From an uncultured Clostridium sp. (GTDB lineage: Bacteria; Bacillota; Clostridia; Oscillospirales; Acutalibacteraceae), in NCBI GenBank assembly GCA_934717555.1, contig CAKUYY010000031.1:1-15136 (forward strand): a stretch of 15,136 nucleotides of DNA, in the 5' to 3' direction. The notes beneath the pieces are model-generated. The model did no database searches. It saw only the letters and a program-made list of their open reading frames with translations, and was not told the origin of the DNA. Below, one piece after another: positions 7,743-13,963 of this stretch (within the stretch, counting starts at the first letter, position 1; each line of letters begins with the position of its first letter). Position numbers and translations under genes: made by a program.

Positions 7743-8626
7743 ATGCTGCATCCCTATCAGGAAGCGTCAAACAGGCATATTCCCCTGGATCGCGCTGCAG
7801 AAGAAAGAATTCCCGGCAGGGAATTGCTTTCTCTGTTGTGCGGTGTGAATAGCTGGCTGGGGAAAACCCCATCTATCCAGAGTTCTTTGCAGGGGAAAAC
7901 CGTTTATGTTCTAATAAAAATGTAGCTTTTTTGATTGACGATTTTTGGGAATCGTTTGGCCTGACGATGGCGGATGTCCAGGAGACATGGCCAATCTGTG
8001 TCTTTGGCACGGCGCAAAACCAGGAAACAATACGATTGGTTTCAGAAAAGAAGGCTGATTCTGTTCAGCTTGTGCAGCAGAGTCTTTCGGGAAAAAGTAC
8101 AGACCTTTTGGTGACGCTCTGTTTCCAGATCGACTGTACCGACATTCAGACGGCAGAAAAATTGATTCGTCTTCTCACAGGGATAAACTGGCAGACCAAT
8201 ATTGCTGCGATGGAATGGAAAGACGGGGATTTTTTGCAGGAACAGGGCCTTGTACTTGACCTGAATTGCAGAGGCCTGTTTTGTTATGCGGGAATTGATC
8301 CAGAAATTACCGCAAGCGACTGCCTACTGTCTTTGAATTTTGTACAGAAGATATCTCTTTGGACAGCCTTTTTAAAGGAAGGCTTTGAGCCGGTGGAATT
8401 TGAATGGCTGGCAGATGAAATATCAAAGAACTCCATCAGCGACCGGATGGAGTGGGAATTATCCTTGCGGGAAACAATGGATCAATTACATTTCCATGTG
8501 GTAAACCAGGAAAATTCCTTTGCGCTGTTTGATGGGCTGGGTAAAAGGCTTTATTTTGGGGCTGATTGCCGTCAAAGCGCAGAACGTGCGTTGATCAAGA
8601 TTTTATTTCCGCTTAACTATCAATAA
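7743..8626 (+). pseudogene. Unrecognised gene ending the kdp operon, split by a one-base frame change
   Basis: Two ORFs appear to be one gene. The first (7743-7925, 60 aa, RBS AGGTGAT near 7731-7737) ends at TAG in KTVYVLIKM-stop. The second (open to 8626, 231 aa from TTG 7931) has no ribosome site. They meet at an A5 run (7916-7920). Adding one A, or slipping back one base on AAA, would read through as YVLIKNVAFLIDDFWESF and give a protein of about 294 aa. It is soluble, of mixed alpha/beta appearance, with no membrane helix or catalytic motif I recognise; late landmarks are LVLDLNCRGLFCY and FALFDGLGKRLYFGAD. It follows kdpC by 21 bases and precedes the operon terminator, so it is co-transcribed with the K+ pump. 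Causes could be sequencing error, a genuine frameshift mutation, or slippage. The function is unknown. Confidence 0.6.
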
Positions 8627-8631
8627 TTCAA

Positions 8632-8659
8632 AAAAAGCCCGGTGTATGCTGGGCTTTTT
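8632..8659 (+). terminator. Rho-independent terminator ending the kdp operon
   Basis: Arms AAAAAGCCCGG and CTGGGCTTTTT form an 11-bp stem with one G-U pair around a TGTATG loop. The 3' T-run doubles as part of the stem, and the A-rich 5' side would allow weaker action in the reverse direction. It begins 6 bases after the stop of the unknown gene. Confidence 0.9.
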
Positions 8660-8746
8660 GTTTCGATAATTGCAGTTTAACAGAATGACGTTTTTGTATT
8701 TTTAATCGAATTTGGCAGAATATTAATACCGTTTTAATTTCCCCTG

Positions 8747-8755
8747 TGCTATAGT
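8747..8755 (+). promoter_or_regulatory. Probable extended -10 promoter of dapA
   Basis: TGC followed by TATAGT (8750-8755) makes an extended -10 element about 45 bases before the dapA start. No good -35 is seen at 16-18 bases. An alternative pair, TTGGCA (8712-8717) with TAATTT (8735-8740) at 17 bases, is weaker in the -10. The preceding terminator shows that dapA needs its own promoter. Confidence 0.5.
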
Positions 8756-8800
8756 TAAGACCATAAGAAAAAGGACGAAAGAGAAACGAGGAGAGATCAC

Positions 8801-9757
8801 ATGAAACATACTGTGTTTACTGGTTCTGGAGTAGCGTTGATTACCCCGATGCATCCTGATTTATCCGTAAACTTTGAAAAGTTGAAAGAACTCATTGAGT
8901 TCCATATTGAGAATGAAACGGATGCCATTGTTATTACAGGTACGACAGGAGAAGCTTCCACATTAACAGATGAAGAGCACCTTCGAGTGATCAGCTATAC
9001 GGTGGAGTGTGTCGCGGGGAGGATTCCAGTGATTGCTGGTACTGGAAGCAATAACACCGCCCATGCGATAGAATTATCCAAAAGGGCAGAAGCTGCGGGT
9101 GCAGATGCTCTGTTGCTAGTCACACCATACTATAATAAGTGTTCCCAAAAGGGTGTTTTTTTGCACTTCCAGGCGATTGCCCAAGCGGTTTCCCTGCCGG
9201 TTATTTTGTATAATGTTCCCAGTAGGACCGGTGTGAATATTCTGCCTGCTACCTACGCGCGATTAAGTGAGATCCCCAATATTGTAGCTGTCAAAGAGGC
9301 GAGCGGTAACTTTTCTCAGATTGCAAAAATTTTATCTTTGTGTGGGGACCGCTTGGATGTTTACTCAGGAAATGATGACCAAGTTACCTCAGCTTTGGCA
9401 TTAGGAGCGAAAGGTGTTATTTCAGTTTTAGCAAATATCTTGCCCAAAGAAACCCATGATATATGCCAGAGCTATTTTGACGGATATCCGGAACAAAGCG
9501 ATACATTACAGCTGCGGTATTTGGAACTCATTGAAAACCTGTTCAGTGACGTGAACCCGATTCCCATTAAGCGTGCATTAAATGCTATGGGATTTGATGT
9601 AGGAGAATGCAGGTTGCCGCTCTGCTCTATGGATGAGGTGGCGGAAGAACGGCTGTTAAGCTGTCTACATAGATATGGGCTGTTGGAGGAAGGAAAAGCG
9701 GGCTCTGTAACGGTACGACGTCCTCAAGAGACTTTGTTATGGAGAATAAACCATTGA
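8801..9757 (+). CDS. dapA: 4-hydroxy-tetrahydrodipicolinate synthase (DapA)
   Basis: Class I aldolase-type enzyme joining pyruvate and aspartate semialdehyde at the first committed step of diaminopimelate/lysine synthesis; cytoplasmic. This is a (beta/alpha)8-barrel protein of 318 aa. Diagnostic residues: GTTGE with Thr48/Thr49 (pyruvate carboxylate and proton relay), TPYYNK with Tyr111, YNVPSRTG with Tyr137 and Arg142, and Schiff-base Lys165 in VAVKEASG. Arg142, which binds the substrate carboxylate, favours DapA over N-acetylneuraminate lyase. It ends about 25 residues beyond the usual 290-295 aa, with a polar/basic tail (GSVTVRRPQETLLWRINH). The start follows AGGAGAG (8789-8795). It stands alone between terminators, with no dapB or lysC beside it. 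Confidence 0.92.
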   Translation: MKHTVFTGSGVALITPMHPDLSVNFEKLKELIEFHIENETDAIVITGTTGEASTLTDEEHLRVISYTVECVAGRIPVIAGTGSNNTAHAIELSKRAEAAGADALLLVTPYYNKCSQKGVFLHFQAIAQAVSLPVILYNVPSRTGVNILPATYARLSEIPNIVAVKEASGNFSQIAKILSLCGDRLDVYSGNDDQVTSALALGAKGVISVLANILPKETHDICQSYFDGYPEQSDTLQLRYLELIENLFSDVNPIPIKRALNAMGFDVGECRLPLCSMDEVAEERLLSCLHRYGLLEEGKAGSVTVRRPQETLLWRINH

Positions 9758-9804
9758 TGATGGACAAGAGTTATTAAAGATTCCGGTTAGCTATTGAAAC
9801 AGAG

Positions 9805-9853
9805 AAAAAGGTGAGCGTGTAGTCGAAAATCTGACAGCACGCTTACCTTTTTT
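9805..9853 (+). terminator. Rho-independent terminator after dapA
   Basis: Arms GGTGAGCGTG (9810-9819) and CACGCTTACC (9838-9847) form a 10-bp stem with one G-U pair. It is extended by AAAAA/TTTTT and followed by TTTTTT (9848-9853). The loop is 18 bases. It lies about 50 bases after the dapA stop. Confidence 0.88.
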
Positions 9854-10214
9854 ATTAGAGAAGATAACAGTAGTTCCTTTTGATCAATCCTCAATGAAAA
9901 AACAATTAAGAAAGCTAAGAATGTTCCCCTTTTTGAGTCTGTGATTTCTATCTTTTTATGGTACTCTAAAGGAAAAAGAAGTATTTGATCGAATTCTTTG
10001 AGAAAACGAAAGAATTATGATATAATAAACCAATATATGCTTTTGAAGCTGAAAGATAGCCGATTGTAGTAGAAAATTTGGATAAGCGTAGTAATAAAAT
10101 GATAATGGGGGAGCAAAGGGAAATAAGAATAGAAATCAGACATCCAAAGGGACCTTTTTAGTGGCAACTGATATACAGATGTTAATTTCTTTTTAACCAA
10201 TAGGGGATGATAAA
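9854..10214 (+). other. Gene-free AT-rich spacer holding promoter and long leader
   Basis: About 360 bases contain no supportable gene. The left part (9854-9997) shows nothing I can assign. A promoter lies at 9998-10026, after which about 180 bases of transcribed leader run to the radical SAM start. Within the leader I see no clear riboswitch core and no terminator. A 20-codon ORF at 10099-10161 has no ribosome site and is not supported. Confidence 0.5.
9998..10026 (+). promoter_or_regulatory. Strong vegetative promoter for the radical SAM operon
   Basis: TTGAGA (9998-10003), a 17-base spacer, then a perfect TATAAT (10021-10026) preceded by TGA, which adds the extended -10 TG. This is the best consensus match in the window. 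Transcription should begin near 10033. Confidence 0.82.
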
Positions 10215-12074
10215 ATGAAAATGGATAGAAATTTTGAGAGGATTCTCACAAAAGTCCAGAAGCCTGGGCGCTATGTGGGCGGAGAATTAAATTCGATTGT
10301 AAAAAACAAGGAAGAAGTAGAAGTTCGTTTTGCTTTCTGTTTCCCCGATGTATACGAGGTGGGAATGTCCCATTTAGGCATGAAAATTTTATATGGCCAG
10401 TTTAATTCCCTTCCTTATATGTGGTGCGAACGGGTATTTGCCCCTTGGGTAGATATGGAAGGGATCATGAGGGAAAAGGAGATCCCTTTATATGGTTTGG
10501 AAAGTGGGGACCCTATTAAGGACTTTGATTTTATTGGATTTACCCTGCAATATGAATTGAGCTTTACCAATGTATTAAATATGTTGGATTTGGCGGGCGT
10601 TCCCCTTCGTTCGGAGGATCGCGGGGAACTTTGGCCTTTGGTTGTAGCGGGAGGCCCCTGCGCCTGTAATCCAGAACCCATCGCGGATTTTATCGACCTG
10701 TTTTTTATTGGGGAAGGTGAAGAGGTGGATCTGGAGGTGATCGACCTCTATCGGGAGTATAAGAAAAAGCACGCTACCAAGCAGGAATTTTTGCGGGCGG
10801 CGGCGCAGATAGAAGGGGTCTATGTTCCTTCCTTGTATACGGTGGATTATCATTCTGATGGAACCATATCTTCTATCACTCCCAGAGATGGCGCCCCCGC
10901 AACCATCAAAAAGCGGTTGATTATGGATCTGGATCATTTGTATTTTCCGGAAAAATTTGTAGTGCCTTCTATTGAAATCGTCCATGACCGGGCTGTGGCG
11001 GAAATTTTCCGGGGATGTATCCGGGGATGCCGTTTCTGCCAGGCGGGTTTTCTGTACCGGCCGGTGAGGGAGAAATCCCCCCAAGTGATCGACCGGCAGT
11101 GTCATGATCTGTGCAGCCATACCGGCTACGATGAAGTATCCCTTTCTTCGCTCAGCTCCAGCGATTATACCCAGATCGAGGGGTTGCTGGAAGAGCTGCT
11201 CAGTTGGTCGGAAAAGGAGAAAGTCAGTATTTCGCTGCCGTCGCTGCGTGTAGACGGTTTTTCTGACGAGCTGATGTCTAAACTCAAGACCGTGCGCAGA
11301 AGCGGTTTGACATTCGCGCCGGAAGCGGGTACCCAGCGCCTGCGCAATGTTATCAACAAAAATGTGACGGAAGAAGAGCTGATGAAGACCTGTTCCACAG
11401 CGTTCAGCGGCGGATGGACCACAGTAAAGCTGTATTTTATGATCGGCCTGCCTACGGAAACCCTGGACGATGTGGCCGGGATTGCCCAGCTGGGACAAAA
11501 AGTTGTCAACGCTTATTATGCCAATCCCAATAAACCCAAAGGAAAAGCGGTGAAAGTCACGGTGAGTGCGTCGTCGTTTGTGCCAAAACCTTTTACGCCT
11601 TTCCAGTGGGAGCCGCAGGATACCATTGAAACCCTGCACCAAAAGCAGAAACATTTGCGGGATTCCATAACCAGCAAAAAGATCAACTGTAATTGGCACG
11701 ATGCGGATACCAGCTTTTTAGAAGGGGTTTTTGCCCGGGGAGACCGCAAATTGTGTAAGGTGTTAGAACTGGCCCAGAAGCGGGGATGCCATTTTGACGG
11801 ATGGGGCGATTTCTTCCATTTGGACACATGGATGGAGATTTTCGAGGAGTGCGGGATAGACCCGGCTTTTTATGCCAACCGCCGCCGGAGTTTTGATGAG
11901 GTGCTCCCATGGGATCATATTGATTACGGGATAAAGAAGGAATTTTTCATCAATGAATGTAAAAAGGCCTATGAAAATACCACAACAGGGAATTGCCGGG
12001 AGATCTGCTCCCATTGCGGCGCTGCATGCTGGAAAGGAGGAATCTGCGTTGAAAAACGTGCGGATATGGTTTGA
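10215..12074 (+). CDS. B12-binding-type radical SAM protein, TIGR03960-like
   Basis: A 619-aa protein with an N-terminal cobalamin-binding-like Rossmann domain (about 35-180) and a radical SAM barrel (about 245-470). The radical SAM Cys triad is C268-x3-C272-x2-C275 in FRGCIRGCRFCQAG, which ligates a 4Fe-4S cluster for S-adenosylmethionine cleavage. Other barrel features are SLSSSDY (311-318), a downstream SLPSLRVD strand and FAPEAGTQRLR (368-377). In the N-terminal domain the segment DVYEVG (45-50) resembles the B12 motif DxHxxG but has Tyr for His. The C-terminus has five further cysteines (594, 598, 601, 605, 611), possibly a second metal site. The start ATG follows AGGGGA (10202-10207). 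The family is broadly found in anaerobes and is partnered with DUF2344, as here; its reaction is not established. It should be oxygen-sensitive and cytoplasmic. Confidence 0.88.
   Translation: MKMDRNFERILTKVQKPGRYVGGELNSIVKNKEEVEVRFAFCFPDVYEVGMSHLGMKILYGQFNSLPYMWCERVFAPWVDMEGIMREKEIPLYGLESGDPIKDFDFIGFTLQYELSFTNVLNMLDLAGVPLRSEDRGELWPLVVAGGPCACNPEPIADFIDLFFIGEGEEVDLEVIDLYREYKKKHATKQEFLRAAAQIEGVYVPSLYTVDYHSDGTISSITPRDGAPATIKKRLIMDLDHLYFPEKFVVPSIEIVHDRAVAEIFRGCIRGCRFCQAGFLYRPVREKSPQVIDRQCHDLCSHTGYDEVSLSSLSSSDYTQIEGLLEELLSWSEKEKVSISLPSLRVDGFSDELMSKLKTVRRSGLTFAPEAGTQRLRNVINKNVTEEELMKTCSTAFSGGWTTVKLYFMIGLPTETLDDVAGIAQLGQKVVNAYYANPNKPKGKAVKVTVSASSFVPKPFTPFQWEPQDTIETLHQKQKHLRDSITSKKINCNWHDADTSFLEGVFARGDRKLCKVLELAQKRGCHFDGWGDFFHLDTWMEIFEECGIDPAFYANRRRSFDEVLPWDHIDYGIKKEFFINECKKAYENTTTGNCREICSHCGAACWKGGICVEKRADMV
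12033..12040 (+). promoter_or_regulatory. Ribosome site that fixes a TTG start for the DUF2344 gene
   Basis: AAAGGAGG lies 8 bases before TTG 12049, inside the end of the upstream radical SAM gene. It is the reason for preferring the TTG over the ATG at 11953, which has no ribosome site and would add 32 residues unlike the family. Confidence 0.85.
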
Positions 12075-12705
12075 AAAGGACGGGACATCCCGCTTTATTT
12101 CCCATTTGGATCTCAATCGTTGCATGTCCCGGGCGATACACCGTTCCGGCCTGCCTATTTGGTATACGGAAGGGTTTAACCCCCATCCGTTTTTAACCTT
12201 TGCTTTACCGCTGTCCCTGGGTGTACGGGGAAAACGGGAATCTATGGATATCAAGCTGGAAGAAGATATGCCGGAACAGGAAATCATAGAACGGATGAAT
12301 CCTTGCCTGCCGGAAGGGATCCGGGTTTTTGCTGTGACAGAACCCGTGATGAAGCCGGGGCGCATTTCTTATGCGCGCTATGAAATGACATTAACAGCGG
12401 AAGCCTGCCAGCCCCAACAGGTTTTGCAGGCGGTACAGAAAGTGATGGATATGCCCCAAATTATAGTTTCTAAAAAAACAAAATCCGGGATGAAAGAGAT
12501 GGATTTAAAAGAAAGTTTGGGAGAATACCAGCTTACTCTGGAACAGGACGGCGTTTTGCTCGGTATGTTATTGCCTGCGGGCAGTAGCAATAATGTCAAT
12601 CCGCAACTTTTACTAGAGGCGGTCAAGCAATATGAGGGTATGGAGCTTTATGCGGATATTACCCGCCTGGATCTCTATGATGGGGAAAAGAATCCTTTCT
12701 GTTAA
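12049..12705 (+). CDS. DUF2344 / radical-SAM-linked protein (TIGR03936-like)
   Basis: A 218-aa protein starting at TTG 12049. Family hallmarks are all near the N-terminus: (M)KNVRIWFEKDG, RFISHLDLNRCMSRAIHRSG, the TEGFNPHPFLTFALPLSLGV block, and a GxESMDIKL-type segment. The remainder (about 110-218) is less conserved and has no recognisable catalytic motif. It overlaps the upstream radical SAM gene by 26 bases and should be translationally coupled to it. In many bacteria this domain is fused to, or sits directly after, that radical SAM protein, which suggests a joint complex, possibly acting on a tRNA or ribosomal substrate (inference from frequent ribosomal neighbours). In other Clostridia the pair often precedes rng and rplU; here rplS follows. 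No clear terminator follows it. Confidence 0.86.
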   Translation: MKNVRIWFEKDGTSRFISHLDLNRCMSRAIHRSGLPIWYTEGFNPHPFLTFALPLSLGVRGKRESMDIKLEEDMPEQEIIERMNPCLPEGIRVFAVTEPVMKPGRISYARYEMTLTAEACQPQQVLQAVQKVMDMPQIIVSKKTKSGMKEMDLKESLGEYQLTLEQDGVLLGMLLPAGSSNNVNPQLLLEAVKQYEGMELYADITRLDLYDGEKNPFC

Positions 12706-12774
12706 GAATTGGGCGGGATTTTAATAAAATGGGGGAAAACAGGAAAGTGTATCGAAATTTGTTGCATGATTCTG

Positions 12775-12803
12775 TTGCATCGCGGGAAAAACTGTGGTAT
12801 CAT
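12775..12803 (+). promoter_or_regulatory. Promoter of rplS
   Basis: TTGCAT (12775-12780), a 17-base spacer and TATCAT (12798-12803), with TGG just before it giving an extended -10. The start should lie near 12810, leaving a leader of about 125 bases. Confidence 0.78.
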
Positions 12804-12809
12804 ATATAG

Positions 12810-12927
12810 GCATTTGGATACCGTCGGGATTACCGATGGGGTTTGATGCCCGGATTGATTCCGAGACATTAAAGCTGACAGTCCTCTGCTGGAATAGATC
12901 CAGCAAGAATGTCTGACAATAAGGAGG
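12810..12927 (+). ncRNA. Structured 5' leader of rplS, candidate L19 autoregulatory leader
   Basis: The leader between the rplS promoter and its RBS can fold into clear helices: CCGTCGG/CCGATGG (12821-12827 with 12833-12839, one G-U), and a two-part element with outer GACATT/AATGTC (12865-12870 with 12908-12913) enclosing TGCTGG/CCAGCA (12887-12892 with 12900-12905). A competing helix, TCGGGA with TTCCGA (12824-12829 with 12859-12864), excludes the first. Low-GC Gram-positives are known to carry an L19 leader RNA (Rfam L19_leader) upstream of rplS. Position and structure fit, but I matched by location and folding, not by covariance model. The RBS AAGGAGG (12921-12927) follows 7 bases after the last stem. 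Confidence 0.68.
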
Positions 12928-12933
12928 ATAATA

Positions 12934-13278
12934 ATGGACGCTCTGAAATTAATTGCTGCTGATTCCCTGAAGAAGGATCTCCCGAGTTTTGAAATCGGTG
13001 ATACGGTTCGTGTACACGTAAATATCCGTGAAGGAGACAGAGAAAGAATCCAGATGTTCGAAGGTACTGTGATTGCCCGCAAAGGCAGCGGAGTAGCTGA
13101 GACCTTTACTGTGAGACGCGTTTCCTATGGCGTTGGTGTGGAAAGAGTATTTCCCGTAAATTCTCCCAACGTACAGGGTGTGGATATTGTCCGCAAAGGC
13201 CGTGTTCGCAGAAGCAAGCTGTATTATCTGCGTGACCGCGTAGGTAAGGCCGCAAAGGTAAAAGAGCAGATTCGCTAA
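12934..13278 (+). CDS. rplS: Large-subunit ribosomal protein bL19
   Basis: A 114-aa bL19 at normal family length, located at the 30S-50S interface. Landmarks in order: an N-terminal helix ending KKDLPSFEIGDTVRV, IREGDRERIQMFEGTVIARKGSG (about 31-53), the FTVRRVSYGVGVERVFP core (about 58-74), and the basic RKGRVRRSKLYYLRDRVGKAA tail (about 87-107). ATG 12934 is 6 bases from a full AAGGAGG site, giving strong translation. It has its own promoter and leader and is followed at once by a terminator. The rplS-lepB-rbgA neighbourhood is a common Firmicutes arrangement. Confidence 0.98.
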   Translation: MDALKLIAADSLKKDLPSFEIGDTVRVHVNIREGDRERIQMFEGTVIARKGSGVAETFTVRRVSYGVGVERVFPVNSPNVQGVDIVRKGRVRRSKLYYLRDRVGKAAKVKEQIR

Positions 13279-13282
13279 GCTT

Positions 13283-13309
13283 AAAAAAGGGACGTTGGTC
13301 CCTTTTTTT
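13283..13309 (+). terminator. Rho-independent terminator after rplS
   Basis: AAAAAAGGGAC (13283-13293) pairs with GTCCCTTTTTT (13298-13308) around a GTTG loop, giving an 11-bp stem with only five strong pairs. The T7 run follows immediately. It begins 4 bases after the rplS stop and is likely partial, because lepB starts 31 bases later without a good promoter of its own. Confidence 0.88.
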
Positions 13310-13325
13310 GCTATTTTGAGATAAT

Positions 13326-13332
13326 AAGGTGG
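13326..13332 (+). promoter_or_regulatory. Ribosome site that fixes the lepB start
   Basis: AAGGTGG lies 8 bases before ATG 13341. The in-frame GTG at 13329 sits inside this site, so it is unlikely to be the start. Confidence 0.7.
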
Positions 13333-13340
13333 TTATAATC

Positions 13341-13910
13341 ATGAATGACCAGATGGAACCAATCAATGAAGAACAAGTGGAAGAAAAAGAAGGCGTAACA
13401 CGCAGCTGCTTTGAATGGGCAGAAGCGTTGGTCAGTTCGATTGTGATTGTGATCGCTATCTTTACTTTTTTATTCCGTGTCGTAGCGGTCGACGGGACTT
13501 CCATGGAAACTACTTTGCTGGATGAGGATAGAATTGTGTTGACCAACCTGTTCTATAGTCCTCGGCCGGGAGATATTGTTGTCATGTCCCATGGCGAGGT
13601 CTTTGACGCGCCGCTGGTTAAGCGTGTCATCGCGGTAGAGGGGCAGACCGTAGACATCACCAATGAGGGAGAGGTCTATGTGGATGGAGAAAAACTGGAA
13701 GAAACCTATATCCATGGAGCTAAGACCTTTAAAGGAGAGCAGACTTACCCGCTGGAAGTTCCGGAGGGATATGTTTTTGTCATGGGAGATCATCGGGCGG
13801 TATCCCTGGACAGCCGTTATAAAGATGTAGGACTGATTGACGAACGGAATATTATCGGAAAGGCCCAATGCATTATTTATCCTTTCAATAGAATTGGAGG
13901 ATTATCTTAA
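13341..13910 (+). CDS. lepB: Type I signal peptidase
   Basis: A membrane-anchored Ser/Lys protease that cleaves signal peptides from exported proteins; 189 aa, the short Gram-positive form. There is an acidic N-terminus (about 1-20), one membrane helix (about 31-47), then the catalytic domain outside the membrane. Catalytic Ser54 lies in VDGTSMETTL (usual form SMxPTL, here SMETTL), general base Lys94 in PLVKRVIAVEG, and the late motifs MGDHR (148-152) and SLDSRYKDVG (155-164) are intact. The enzyme should be active. It lies just after the rplS terminator with no convincing promoter, so expression probably relies on read-through from rplS. A related, inactive-looking copy follows 53 bases later. 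Confidence 0.95.
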   Translation: MNDQMEPINEEQVEEKEGVTRSCFEWAEALVSSIVIVIAIFTFLFRVVAVDGTSMETTLLDEDRIVLTNLFYSPRPGDIVVMSHGEVFDAPLVKRVIAVEGQTVDITNEGEVYVDGEKLEETYIHGAKTFKGEQTYPLEVPEGYVFVMGDHRAVSLDSRYKDVGLIDERNIIGKAQCIIYPFNRIGGLS

Positions 13911-13948
13911 GAGAATTTTCTGGTCAAATCATCCTTGACTTGATCAAA

Positions 13949-13954
13949 AGGAGA
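13949..13954 (+). promoter_or_regulatory. Ribosome site that fixes the GTG start of the second signal-peptidase-like gene
   Basis: AGGAGA (13949-13954) within AAAAGGAGAG is followed after 9 bases by GTG 13964. The earlier in-frame TTG at 13940 precedes this site and has no site of its own. Confidence 0.65.
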
Positions 13955-13963
13955 GAATTTACC

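Noticed and set aside
7910..7925. Classical programmed -1 frameshift heptamer in the gene after kdpC
   Set aside because: The site does not fit X XXY YYZ: the P-site ATA re-pairs badly, and an A5 run is short for polymerase slippage. Kept only as a possibility under the frame-change finding.
10099..10161. 20-codon ORF in the radical SAM leader
   Set aside because: No ribosome binding site and no recognisable peptide features.
10575..11699. 374-codon open frame on the - strand opposite the radical SAM gene
   Set aside because: Shadow of a well-supported + strand gene; composition is not protein-like, and no start signals are present.
11953..12048. Upstream ATG adding 32 residues to the DUF2344 protein
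   Set aside because: No ribosome site; the added residues come from another frame of the radical SAM gene. TTG 12049 has a strong site and starts at the family N-terminus.
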